This document shows positions 10,110 to 18,688 of a DNA stretch of 32,178 nt, piece after piece; position 1 is the first letter of the stretch; each line of letters begins with the position of its first letter. The notes below the pieces were generated by a model. That model had not been told where the DNA came from. It did no database searches and saw only the letters and a program-made list of their open reading frames with translations. Source of the stretch: Rhodospirillaceae bacterium TMED23 (GTDB lineage Bacteria > Pseudomonadota > Alphaproteobacteria > Rhodospirillales > UBA2165); contig NHCC01000012.1 of assembly GCA_002168115.1 (NCBI GenBank), positions 9,889-42,066 on the forward strand, written 5' to 3'. Position numbers and translations under genes: made by a program.

Positions 10110-11285
10110 ATGTCAAATAACGAGGAACATCCGATAGTAATTATAGGCGGAGGAATTGGTGGATGTGCAGCTTCGTTAGCACTATCTAAAAAGGGATATA
10201 AATCTATTGTAATAGAAAAATCGCCAGTGTTTTCTGAAATTGGTGCTGGTATTCAGCTAGGACCAAACGTTCATAAGATGTTTGTTACATTAGGTTTGGA
10301 TCAGGCTATACAAGACATCGCCTTTTATCCCGATAATATGTTCATGAAAGATGGTATTACTGGCGAATTAATCACCAAAATCGTTACTGGTAAGGATTTT
10401 CAAATACGTTTCAACGGCCCATACGGTGTAATTCATCGCGGCGATTTACTCGAAGTAATTGTCAATGCATGTAAGAAATCCGATTTAATAGAGATGCGAA
10501 CATCCACTGAGATAATAGATTATGAAGAAAAAGAAACAGGAATAGTTGCAACAACATCAACGAATGAGAAAATTTTTGGTGACGCTCTAATAGCAGCTGA
10601 TGGGATATGGTCTAAAACCAGATCTAGTATAGTTAATGATGGCGATCCCATTATTTCTGGTCATATTGCCTACAGAGCAGTTTTGCCAATAGCCGAGGTT
10701 CCGGAATTTTCTAAAAATAACGATGTAGTTTTATGGGCTGGTCCAAAATTTCACCTGGTACATTATAAATTAAGAAGGGGCGAACTTTTTAATATAGTCG
10801 CTGTGTTTCATAGTGACCGATACGAGGAAGGATGGGATGCTTTTGGTGATCCGGAAGAACTTCAAATACGTTTTAAAGATGCTACAGTCGAGGTTCAATC
10901 ACTTCTAAGTAAAATAGAGTCTTGGAAAATGTGGGTATTATGCGATCGAGAGCCCGTAAGAAACTGGTCTAAAAATCGTGTTACTTTACTTGGGGATTCT
11001 GCTCATCCCACGCTACAGTATTTAGCTGCAGGAGCCGGCATGGCTATTGAAGATGCGGTAGTGCTTGCTGATTGCCTATCACAAAATAAACAAAATTACG
11101 AAGAAGCTTTTATAAAATATCAAAATACACGATATTTAAGAACTGCCCAAGTTCAAACAACAGCTCGGCTTTATGGTCAGTTATATCACGCCAGTGATGT
11201 TGTAGCAGAACTAAGAACTAATATGTTAAAAAACAAAGACCCCTATAATTATGAGGGTATTGCGTGGCTATATGATGGGATATAG
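10110..11285 (+). CDS. FAD-dependent aromatic hydroxylase, 3-hydroxybenzoate 6-hydroxylase-like
   Basis: A 391-residue group A flavoprotein monooxygenase. The N-terminal dinucleotide fold GGGIGG (13-18) is followed by the IGAGIQLGPN motif. The DG motif is AADGIWSKTR, and the GD motif GDSAHPTLQYLAAGAG contacts the FAD ribityl chain. The blocks HIAYRAVLPI, LWAGPKFHLVHY and AVFHSDRYEEGWDAFGDPEEL recall 3-hydroxybenzoate 6-hydroxylase and salicylate hydroxylase enzymes; the former would yield gentisate using NADH and O2. The substrate is inferred. The ATG has a strong ribosome site (GGAGTAAGG). A 126-base AT-rich gap with two TATAAT hexamers (10056, 10080) but no convincing -35 separates it from the hydrolase. 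No gentisate dioxygenase is present in the window. Confidence 0.9.
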   Translation: MSNNEEHPIVIIGGGIGGCAASLALSKKGYKSIVIEKSPVFSEIGAGIQLGPNVHKMFVTLGLDQAIQDIAFYPDNMFMKDGITGELITKIVTGKDFQIRFNGPYGVIHRGDLLEVIVNACKKSDLIEMRTSTEIIDYEEKETGIVATTSTNEKIFGDALIAADGIWSKTRSSIVNDGDPIISGHIAYRAVLPIAEVPEFSKNNDVVLWAGPKFHLVHYKLRRGELFNIVAVFHSDRYEEGWDAFGDPEELQIRFKDATVEVQSLLSKIESWKMWVLCDREPVRNWSKNRVTLLGDSAHPTLQYLAAGAGMAIEDAVVLADCLSQNKQNYEEAFIKYQNTRYLRTAQVQTTARLYGQLYHASDVVAELRTNMLKNKDPYNYEGIAWLYDGI

Positions 11286-11315
11286 TTAATTTATATCGAA
11301 TACAACTATTGCATC

Positions 11316-13322
11316 TCACTTAACCTTGTTCCTAGTCAGAGTTGCTAGACCCTGAGTTTGAACAACTTTATTCCCACTTTTAACCCCGGATTTTTGTTTA
11401 TTTTTTTTACTCTTAACCTTGCGTTCAGAGTTTATAATCAACTTTCCCTCATTCCGATCATTGGTGTCGAACATTTCGATAGGTCTTTTTCTTTTCCCTT
11501 TATTTTTATTCGTTTTATTAAGTTTTTTCCGTTTAACTTTGTCAGTTTTTTGCTCATAATCCTCAGCTCTATTTCTCAAATTTTTTCTATCAATAATAAC
11601 CACATTATCATTATCTTTTAATTTGTTTTGCTCTAATTTATTATTCAACAACTCTACTGGCATATTACCAATGCGATCCACAGTCATACTTTTTTCAAGT
11701 TTTCTTGAAGGTCCAAGATTGGATAAAAAATTTTCTACGCTCCTTGATGCAACTTCAAAAAATGTCTTATTTTCCAATATTCGAATTGCTCCTATGTCTT
11801 GCTTATCAATACCACCGCCTCGAATTAAAGCAGGCAGCAACCAGCGCGCCTCGGCAGTATGTTTGCTACCTACAGATAGTGAAAACCACTCAGCGTTGCC
11901 AAAATCTTCTTGGATTTGTTTTCGATTATTTTTCGCTCTTCTAGATTTAGAAGGTTTATTAACCCTATGGTTTCGAATGTTATTAGTATTCATTTCAGAT
12001 TCAAATTTCTCATCAATAGAGAGTTCTTCAGGTACGGACTGCCCAGATCTATACGCTCTAATAAACGCAGCTGCTAGTTGCTCCACACTATAACTTGATA
12101 TTAATTTCTCTACTAATTTAGTTTCCCCATCTTGTAATGGATTAGAGAGAATAGGATCTAACAATATTCGCTCATCATCACGTTGCATTATTTCCTGTAA
12201 AGTTGGTGGAACTGACCATTTTGCATTAATTCCAGCACTCTGAAAGAGCCGCTCCGCGCGTTTTTTGGCTCCAAAAGGCACTATTACAGAACTAACACCT
12301 TTACGACCAGCTCGTCCAGTTCGCCCACTTCTATGCAAAAGTGATTCTCGATTCTTTGGAAGATCTGAATGGATGACGAGTTCTAGGTTGGGTAAGTCTA
12401 TTCCACGAGCCGCAACATCAGTAGCAATACAGACCTTTGCACGGCCATCTCTAATCGCCTGCAATGCATGCATTCTTTGATTTTGACTAAGGTCTCCAGA
12501 TAATGCGACAACAGAAAACCCTCGATTTGTAAATCTATTGGTCATTCGATTAACAATTGCTCGGGTAGCACAAAAAACAATAGCTGTTTTGGCATTATAA
12601 AATCGTAAAATGTTGATAATTGCATTTTCACGTTCATTATTTGAGACAGTATAAGCACAATATTCAATATCACGATGTTGCTCTTGATCAGAGGATACGT
12701 TAACTCTAACTGCATCACGTTGATAACGTTTTGCAAGTTTTACAATTATTTTTGGAACAGTAGCAGAGAACATCAGGGTTCTTCGATCAGTAGCGGAAGC
12801 TTTCAAAATCATTTCCAACTCCTCTCTGAAACCCATATTAAGCATTTCATCTGCCTCATCTAAGACAAGCGCCTTAATATTTGATAAATCGAGCGACTTG
12901 CGGTTTATATGATCACATAATCGTCCTGGCGTTCCCACAACGATATGGGCACCCTTCTCCAGTGATCGACGTTCTGACCTAATATCCATCCCACCAACAC
13001 ATGATGCAATTAGCGCGTTTGCAGAGGCATAAAGCCAATTTAATTCACTCTTTACCTGCAATGCTAATTCACGTGTCGGAGCAATTATAATAGCCAGAGG
13101 TGATTTTACATTTTTTAAGGTAGTTTGATCACCCAGCAAGGTTGATGCAATCGAAATACCAAAGGCAACAGTTTTCCCTGATCCAGTTTGCGCTGAGACG
13201 AGAAGATCAGCATGTTTTAGCTCAGGCGCCATTATTGCGGTTTGGACAGGCGTGGGTTTATCATAACCACGCACCTCTAGCGCTTTGCCAAGCCCTGCGG
13301 TGATCCCATCAAAATTCGACAT
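11316..13322 (-). CDS. DEAD-box ATP-dependent RNA helicase with DbpA-type RNA-binding domain
   Basis: A 668-residue DEAD-box helicase of the DeaD/CsdA type, acting on structured RNA and ribosome precursors. Seen in order: Q motif (about 20-28), motif I SAQTGSGKT (43-51), Ia APTRELA, DEAD (155-158), SAT (186-188), and motifs V-VI with ATDVAARGIDLPN and HRSGRTGRAGR. A DbpA RNA-binding domain follows (around NAEWFSLSVGS...GAIRILENKTFFEV). The final hundred or so residues are extremely rich in Lys, Arg and Asn, a typical low-complexity RNA-binding tail. It starts at the ATG at 13322. A small palindrome (13359-13371) lies in the 165-base upstream gap; no cold-shock leader could be identified. Confidence 0.93.
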   Translation of the reverse strand: MSNFDGITAGLGKALEVRGYDKPTPVQTAIMAPELKHADLLVSAQTGSGKTVAFGISIASTLLGDQTTLKNVKSPLAIIIAPTRELALQVKSELNWLYASANALIASCVGGMDIRSERRSLEKGAHIVVGTPGRLCDHINRKSLDLSNIKALVLDEADEMLNMGFREELEMILKASATDRRTLMFSATVPKIIVKLAKRYQRDAVRVNVSSDQEQHRDIEYCAYTVSNNERENAIINILRFYNAKTAIVFCATRAIVNRMTNRFTNRGFSVVALSGDLSQNQRMHALQAIRDGRAKVCIATDVAARGIDLPNLELVIHSDLPKNRESLLHRSGRTGRAGRKGVSSVIVPFGAKKRAERLFQSAGINAKWSVPPTLQEIMQRDDERILLDPILSNPLQDGETKLVEKLISSYSVEQLAAAFIRAYRSGQSVPEELSIDEKFESEMNTNNIRNHRVNKPSKSRRAKNNRKQIQEDFGNAEWFSLSVGSKHTAEARWLLPALIRGGGIDKQDIGAIRILENKTFFEVASRSVENFLSNLGPSRKLEKSMTVDRIGNMPVELLNNKLEQNKLKDNDNVVIIDRKNLRNRAEDYEQKTDKVKRKKLNKTNKNKGKRKRPIEMFDTNDRNEGKLIINSERKVKSKKNKQKSGVKSGNKVVQTQGLATLTRNKVK

Positions 13323-13487
13323 TTATTTTTCTTTCGGAAACAAATTCGGTTGCTGAGTGCTCTAATAGAGCTAAACTTTGGAATACGCACTTAGGTAATG
13401 TAGTCGATCTTAGTTAGATTTGAACCTTTTACTGTCTGAATGTTTCAATGTAAAGCTCTCTGCAACTTTGTTGATAAGAGGATTAAA

Positions 13488-15659
13488 TTATTGAATATTT
13501 TGTTTAAATTCAGATCTCATATTATGCAAGATTGGCTCAGTATATCCAGAAGGTTGATCTTTACCTTTAAAAATTAAATCGCAGGCTGCAACAAATGCTT
13601 TACCATTATAATTTGGAGCCATTTTGATGTAATTATGATCATGTCGATTTTGTTCATCAACAATAATCGCCATTTTTTGTAATGTTCGCATAACTTGTTC
13701 ATTTTTACAAATACCATGGTGTAACCAATTTGCTATATGTTGGCTTGAAATTCTTAATGTGGCGCGATCCTCCATTAGGGCAATATTATCAATATCTGGA
13801 ACTTTAGAACATCCAACACCTTGGTCAATCCATCGAACGACATACCCAAGTATACCTTGAACATTATTATCTAATTCTCTTTGAATTTCATCGGGTGATA
13901 GATTTCTGCCAGCTAACAACGGTATTTTTAAAATATCATCCAAATCTGCTCTTTCTCGCGTTAAAAGCTCATTTTGGCGCTTAACTACATTACATTGATG
14001 GTAGTGTATTGCATGAAGTATGGCTCCCGTTGGCGAGGGAACCCACGCAGTGGTGGCTCCTGATTCTGGATGTGAAATCTTTTCATTATACATCGCGGCC
14101 ATTTCATCTGGCATGGCCCACATTCCTTTGCCAATCTGAGCTTTATTTTGAAATCCAGTTTCCAGACCAATATCAACATTCCAATCTTCATAAGCATTTA
14201 TCCATGAAGCTTTTTTTATCTCAGATTTGGGTAAAAATGCTCCCGCTTCCATATTGGTGTGTAACTCATCACCGGTACGATCAAGAAATCCCGTATTAAT
14301 AAAAACAATCCGATCTTGCGCGGCCCGAATGCATTCCTTTAAATTTACTGTAGTGCGTCGCTCCTCATCCATAACACCTATTTTGATTGTCTTTGGAGTA
14401 ATACCGAGAGAAAGCTCTACATGATCAAAAATTTCACAGGCAAATGCCACTTCTTCTGGACCATGCATTTTAGGCTTAACAATATAGATTGAGTCACTCT
14501 TACTGTTAATAAAATTACCAGTTTGTTGTAAATTATAAGAACCTATCAATCCCGTAAAAAATGCGTCCATTATACCTTCTGGTATCTCTTTGCCATTTTG
14601 GTCAAGTATCGCAGGCGTTGTCATCAAATGCCCCACATTACGAACCAATAGCAGAGATCGGCCCGATAAAGTTAAAATATTATTTGAAGGTGTAATATAT
14701 TCTTTATCTGGATTCATGCGTCTTGTTATGATTTCACCAGACTTCTCAAATGTATCCTCTAGTTCACCTGTCATTAAACCTAAAAAGTTTCCATAAATTA
14801 GAGCTTTATCTGATGCATCAACAGCGGCAACAGAGTCCTCAAAATCCAGTATGGTTGTCGTCGCAGCCTCTAATATAACGTCTTCAATTCCAGACTGATT
14901 TAACTTACCAATTGGTGAGCTACGATCTATATGAATTTCAATATGAAGCCCATTATTCTTTAGAAGGATTAATGAAGGCTCTTCGTTAATACCTTTATAC
15001 CCAACAAATTGATCCTCTTTGGCTAAGTAGGTTTTTGAACCATCGGCCTTAGTCATCGATAAACGTCCATCTATAACCGAGTATTTAGTGACTTCACAAT
15101 ATTTTGAGCTTAAAAGGCCGCATGTTTGATCCAAGAAATTTGAAACAAATTCAACTACTGCGTCACCTCTTTTTGCATTATACTTATCACCTCTGCTCTT
15201 ATCTCCCGTCTCACTGATTACGTTTGTTCCATAAATGGCATCATAAAGACTTCCCCAACGTGCATTAATAGCATTTAGAGCAAACCTTGCATTTGACGCC
15301 GGCACAACAAGTTGCGGTCCCGCAATCTTAGAAATTTCGGGATCCACATTGGCTGTAGATATTATGAAATTTTGCTGTTCGGGAACAAGATAACCAATTT
15401 CATACAACATTTTTTTATGGGCGATTGGATCGTGAACGTCTCCCCTATGAGATAAAAACCAGTCATCTATCTTGGTTTGAAGATCTTGACGTATTTTTAG
15501 AAGCTTAGAGTTTTTTGGAGCTAATTTATTCAAACACTCTGAGAGCCCATTCCAAAAATTATCAGAGTTAATATTGAGTTTGGGGCTAATTTTTTTTTCA
15601 ACCAATTCAACTAAAATATTTGACACTAATAATCCACTTTTTCTTGTCCGATTATTCAT
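13488..15659 (-). CDS. glcB: Malate synthase G
   Basis: Malate synthase G condenses glyoxylate with acetyl-CoA to give malate in the cytoplasm, the second step of the glyoxylate route and of glycolate use. The 723-residue size is typical of the monomeric G form. Recognisable blocks include AINARWGSLYDAIYGT, TTTILDFEDSVAAVDA, NVGHLMTTPAI, IVKPKMHGPEEVAF and FINTGFLDRTGDELHT. The ATG at 15659 is chosen because GGGAGA stands about 8 bases upstream and it gives the family's usual N-terminus; an ATG at 15689 would add ten residues and swallow this ribosome site. It is divergent from a GlxR-like reductase. No isocitrate lyase is in the window. Confidence 0.95.
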   Translation of the reverse strand: MNNRTRKSGLLVSNILVELVEKKISPKLNINSDNFWNGLSECLNKLAPKNSKLLKIRQDLQTKIDDWFLSHRGDVHDPIAHKKMLYEIGYLVPEQQNFIISTANVDPEISKIAGPQLVVPASNARFALNAINARWGSLYDAIYGTNVISETGDKSRGDKYNAKRGDAVVEFVSNFLDQTCGLLSSKYCEVTKYSVIDGRLSMTKADGSKTYLAKEDQFVGYKGINEEPSLILLKNNGLHIEIHIDRSSPIGKLNQSGIEDVILEAATTTILDFEDSVAAVDASDKALIYGNFLGLMTGELEDTFEKSGEIITRRMNPDKEYITPSNNILTLSGRSLLLVRNVGHLMTTPAILDQNGKEIPEGIMDAFFTGLIGSYNLQQTGNFINSKSDSIYIVKPKMHGPEEVAFACEIFDHVELSLGITPKTIKIGVMDEERRTTVNLKECIRAAQDRIVFINTGFLDRTGDELHTNMEAGAFLPKSEIKKASWINAYEDWNVDIGLETGFQNKAQIGKGMWAMPDEMAAMYNEKISHPESGATTAWVPSPTGAILHAIHYHQCNVVKRQNELLTRERADLDDILKIPLLAGRNLSPDEIQRELDNNVQGILGYVVRWIDQGVGCSKVPDIDNIALMEDRATLRISSQHIANWLHHGICKNEQVMRTLQKMAIIVDEQNRHDHNYIKMAPNYNGKAFVAACDLIFKGKDQPSGYTEPILHNMRSEFKQNIQ

Positions 15660-15804
15660 TGATTTATTCTCCCAGAACGCGCCAAACATTATTGAAAAAT
15701 AATAATAGTCTCAGTAATTTTTGAAATCAAGAATGCTGACAAACTAAATAACAATAAATGTGGTTTATATTTTCATAAAAAACAATAAATACAGAAATTT
15801 AAGG

Positions 15805-15834
15805 TTGTAATTTGAAGGTTCAATCCGATACAAT
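15805..15834 (+). promoter_or_regulatory. Candidate sigma-70 promoter for the GlxR-like reductase/DsbA pair
   Basis: TTGTAA (15805-15810) and TACAAT (15829-15834) are 18 bases apart and end 49 bases before the ATG at 15884, in the divergent gap with malate synthase G. The spacing and four to five matches per hexamer make it a reasonable candidate, though the region is AT-rich. Confidence 0.4.
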
Positions 15835-15883
15835 TAACAATTCATCACTACTTCAATAGTATTTAAATATTTGGATAAAAATA

Positions 15884-16765
15884 ATGAGACAAATTGGCTG
15901 GATTGGACTGGGTAAAATGGGACTACCCATGGCTCTAAGATTATTAGAGAAAGGTCATAATTTGAATGTCTATAATAGAACCCTGTCAAAAATGAAGTCG
16001 TTCAAAAACCAAAATATTAGCCAATTCGAAAATACTGCTGATTTGGCCCGACAGTCAGATCTTATTATTTCTATGATTTCTGATGACAAAGCGATAAACG
16101 ATGTTGCCCTATGCCGAGAAGGCGTTTTAAATCATGCAAAGAAGGGAACAACATATATCGACATGAGCACTATTTCACCTTCCATCTCCTCAGAAATAGC
16201 ACAATTAGCCGAACAAAAAGGTATTTATTATCTTAGAGCGCCAGTCAATGGAACTGTGATGCAAGCAGAGAACTCAACATTAGTTATCCTAGTCTCAGGA
16301 CCCAAGAAAATATTCAATATCAATAAAGACCTATTCAATATGTTAGGAAATAAAATCTACTACTTAGGCGATCAAGAACAGGCAAGATATATAAAACTCT
16401 CCATTAATATGATGGTGGGTATAAGTGCTATAATGATGGCAGAAGCCCTGGCTCTCGGTAACTCTGGTGGATTAGACAGGGACCTCATGGTAGATATCAT
16501 TAAAAATAGTGCAGTTGGCTCGCCGCTGATTAATTATAAAGAAAAAACCTTGAAAGAGCGGGACTTTACGCCAGCATTTTCAGCAGAACAAATGGCGAAA
16601 GATTTTGATTTAATTCTTCAAGCGGGGCGCTCCGCAAACGTACCGTTAACAATGGCAGCTCAAACGCGTGAACACTGGTCTACCATGATCTCAATGGGCA
16701 GAGGCGAGCACGATTATTTTGGGTATACAGATCTTCTTGAAAAATTAGCCGGACAGAAAGATTAG
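15884..16765 (+). CDS. NAD(P)-dependent beta-hydroxyacid dehydrogenase, GlxR/HIBADH family
   Basis: A 293-residue member of the family of 3-hydroxyisobutyrate dehydrogenase, tartronate semialdehyde reductase and glyoxylate/succinic semialdehyde reductases. The N-terminal Rossmann motif GLGKMGLPMA is intact, and an Asn-Arg-Thr after strand two (residues 31-33) suggests NADPH. The catalytic Lys171 with Asn175 (KLSIN) is present. The substrate motif usually reading PVSGG is PVNGT here (about 120-124), so substrate assignment is open. It starts 24 bases before the DsbA-like gene, so the two are likely co-transcribed. Its position opposite malate synthase G hints at glyoxylate metabolism, but this is only contextual. 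Confidence 0.87.
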   Translation: MRQIGWIGLGKMGLPMALRLLEKGHNLNVYNRTLSKMKSFKNQNISQFENTADLARQSDLIISMISDDKAINDVALCREGVLNHAKKGTTYIDMSTISPSISSEIAQLAEQKGIYYLRAPVNGTVMQAENSTLVILVSGPKKIFNINKDLFNMLGNKIYYLGDQEQARYIKLSINMMVGISAIMMAEALALGNSGGLDRDLMVDIIKNSAVGSPLINYKEKTLKERDFTPAFSAEQMAKDFDLILQAGRSANVPLTMAAQTREHWSTMISMGRGEHDYFGYTDLLEKLAGQKD

Positions 16766-16789
16766 TATAACTATCCGATGGAATTTTAA

Positions 16790-17431
16790 ATGACTGGTAA
16801 AGAAATATTATACATCGGAGATCCAATGTGCTCCTGGTGCTGGGGATTCGCGCCTGTAATAGCTAGCATATACGATGAGTTTAGTAAAAAAATACCCATT
16901 TCGCTAACTTTAGGTGGATTACATGCTTACGATAATTTCCCAATGAGCGAGGATTATAAATCAAATATTAAACACCATTGGGAAGATGTAAATAAAATGA
17001 CTGGCGCAAACTTTGATTATAGATTTTTTGATCGCAAGGAATTTATTCTTGATACGGAGCCCGCATGCCGAGCAGTTGTGACAGTAAAGCACTTGAGAAA
17101 AGGAAAAGAAATATCATTTTATGAAAAAATAAGTAGAAGTTTTTATTTGGAAAATAGGGATACCACTAACATCAATACCTTCGAATCTATATGTATAGAG
17201 GAAGGCCTTAATTTTACAGAATTTTCTATGATTTTTCACTCCGATGAGATAAAGAAAAAAACTGCCGAAGATTTTGCATATACCAAGGCTATTGGAGTAA
17301 ATGGTTTTCCGACGCTTATCGCAAAAGATAATGAAAAATTAGCTCTTATATCTTCTGGCTACCAACCTTACTCAATTCTACAGCCTATCATTAAAAATTG
17401 GATTAATCATAATTCTAAAATCCGTTTCTAG
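16790..17431 (+). CDS. DsbA-family thiol oxidoreductase, FrnE-like
   Basis: A 213-residue protein with the thioredoxin-like DsbA fold. DPMCSWCWGF near the N-terminus supplies the CxxC active site (Cys14, Cys17); the CSWC form with DPMC before it is typical of the FrnE/DsbA-like group. The cis-Pro loop is seen in GVNGFPTLI near residues 176-184. No signal peptide is visible, so it probably works in the cytoplasm as an isomerase or stress-related oxidoreductase. It follows the reductase gene by 24 bases. Its TAG stop (17429-17431) directly abuts the stop of the convergent EamA gene, with no base between. Confidence 0.88.
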   Translation: MTGKEILYIGDPMCSWCWGFAPVIASIYDEFSKKIPISLTLGGLHAYDNFPMSEDYKSNIKHHWEDVNKMTGANFDYRFFDRKEFILDTEPACRAVVTVKHLRKGKEISFYEKISRSFYLENRDTTNINTFESICIEEGLNFTEFSMIFHSDEIKKKTAEDFAYTKAIGVNGFPTLIAKDNEKLALISSGYQPYSILQPIIKNWINHNSKIRF

Positions 17432-18328
17432 CTAACCCGGATCTTCATGTAAATTATCGGTCATCTCTACATGTGCTAAATAACTAGCTGCAATAACAAT
17501 TATTATAGCACCAAACCAAACCCATGTTTCAGGAATCTCATCGAAAATTAAATAGCCTAAGGATGCAGCAAATATAGTACGCATAAATGTAAATGGTGAC
17601 ACTGCAGTGACATCGCCAGCTTTGTATGCACTAGTAATGCAGAAATAAGCAAAAGTTGCAATACTGCCTAAAACTATTAACATTAAGAATTGCTCGAGTG
17701 TTGGTGTAACCCAGAAGAATAAAGCCGGGATAAATGATAGAACAACTGTTAAAGCCGACGAATAGGCTATTACGATAATTATATTTTCGTCTCTGCTTTG
17801 CACCTTGCCCAACAATAAGAAACTCGGCCACATAACCGCTGCGATCAGAATAAAACTAACTCCTATCGAAATTTCCATGATACCTGGACGAATAATAATT
17901 AGGGCACCAAGCATAGCAATTATAACACATATCCAACGTCTTGGATCGTTTCTCTCTTTCAAGAAAAGAATAGCTAGAATAGAACCGATGATTGGCTCAA
18001 TTAACATTAAAGAGGTGGCAGTAACTAATGGAATAACTGTCACACCATAAAACCAAAGAGAACTCGAACCCGTTTGCAAAACTCCCCTAAAAAAAACTAA
18101 ATTTAAACGTTTTGGTTTTCCTATTTCATGCCTTAATCGCCACAAGAATGGAGAAAGCACCAATAAACCGAATAAATTTCGGAAAAACACAAGTTCGAAA
18201 ACATGGAAGTCTATAGACAATAAACGAATTACACTATAATTAGCGGCAAAAACAGCACCCGACAAAGTCATCCATAACATTCCTCGAACATTGCTCGCAT
18301 GCGTTAAATGGTTTGCAATTTTAAACAA
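17432..18328 (-). CDS. EamA/DMT-superfamily transporter, RhaT/YdcZ-like permease
   Basis: A 298-residue inner-membrane protein with about ten hydrophobic helices in two EamA repeats (first half through ALIIIRPG, second from GVSFILIAA onward), the layout of drug/metabolite exporters. The helix with FRNLFGLLVLSPFLWRLR and the block LFLKERNDPRRW are usual for the group. The first residues (MFKIANHLTHASNV) are a short cytoplasmic lead before helix 1. The stop touches the stop of the convergent DsbA-like gene. The substrate is unknown; relatives move amino acids, purines or sugars. Confidence 0.88.
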   Translation of the reverse strand: MFKIANHLTHASNVRGMLWMTLSGAVFAANYSVIRLLSIDFHVFELVFFRNLFGLLVLSPFLWRLRHEIGKPKRLNLVFFRGVLQTGSSSLWFYGVTVIPLVTATSLMLIEPIIGSILAILFLKERNDPRRWICVIIAMLGALIIIRPGIMEISIGVSFILIAAVMWPSFLLLGKVQSRDENIIIVIAYSSALTVVLSFIPALFFWVTPTLEQFLMLIVLGSIATFAYFCITSAYKAGDVTAVSPFTFMRTIFAASLGYLIFDEIPETWVWFGAIIIVIAASYLAHVEMTDNLHEDPG

Positions 18329-18398
18329 CTCTATATCTTCTTGTTAAATTTTTTACAAAATTTTAGAAATTCTTGGATAACATTAGCGACTTAAAATA

Positions 18399-18688
18399 TG
18401 GTGCGGGCGGCCGGACTTGAACCGGCACTTACTTACGTAAACAAGATTTTCTTACCAACTACAGTTTTCACTGCCACCTCGGTGTTTGTGGCCTGGACTT
18501 TCTCTTAACCATACTCCAAATGAAGTTTAGGTTCTGTCCGTCAAGTCTCTACACCTTCCCTTAAGGGCTTGGCTCGGGATTGCCATTTAACAGGTTTCCC
18601 CGAATTTGAACAGTTCTACTCATATTGTTTCCAACATGGCACTCAAATATTTTAAGTCTTGCGTGTCTACCAATTCCACCACGCCCGC
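18399..18688 (-). tRNA. tRNA-Leu(UAA) gene interrupted by a group I intron
   Basis: On the minus strand the 5' exon (18688-18654) starts with acceptor GCGGGCG and has the D-arm GGTGGAATTGGTAGAC. The anticodon stem CAAGA (18661-18657) follows, then loop bases C32 U33 U34. The 3' exon (18450-18399) continues the loop AAAA, then stem TCTTG (18446-18442), a long variable arm, T-arm GCCGG/TTCAAGT/CCGGC, acceptor CGCCCGC, discriminator A and an encoded CCA. Joining the exons gives the loop CTTAAAA, anticodon UAA, and an 87-nt class II tRNA, so the isotype is Leu. The 203-nt insert lies between U34 and A35. A TATATT-like -10 (18708-18703) sits a suitable distance upstream on the minus strand. No clear terminator follows. 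Confidence 0.95.
18451..18653 (-). ncRNA. Self-splicing-type group I intron (IC3-like) in tRNA-Leu(UAA)
   Basis: The 203-nt insert has the core of a small group I ribozyme (minus-strand positions). P1: exon ACUU (18657-18654) pairs with GAGU (18644-18641), giving the U-G wobble at the 5' splice site. P2: CATGTTG/CAATATG closed by a GAAA tetraloop (18638-18621). P3: CTGTTC (18613-18608) with GGACAG (18539-18534). P4: TCGGG (18603-18599) with CCCGA (18578-18574). P7: GACTT (18547-18543) with AAGTC (18500-18496), which forms the guanosine site. P8: AACC...ACTTC/GGAGT...GGTT (18533-18507). P9: GCCAC/GTGGC. The intron ends in the required G (18451). The P/Q stretch (GGGAAACC ... AATCCCGAGCCAAGCCC) and R stretch (AGAGACTTGACGG) closely resemble cyanobacterial tRNA introns. 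No homing endonuclease is encoded. Splicing is inferred, not shown. Confidence 0.93.

Noticed and set aside
13359-13371. Palindrome GCTCTAATAGAGC upstream of the DEAD-box gene
   Set aside because: Only five-base arms with no T-run on either side and no known operator match; likely chance.
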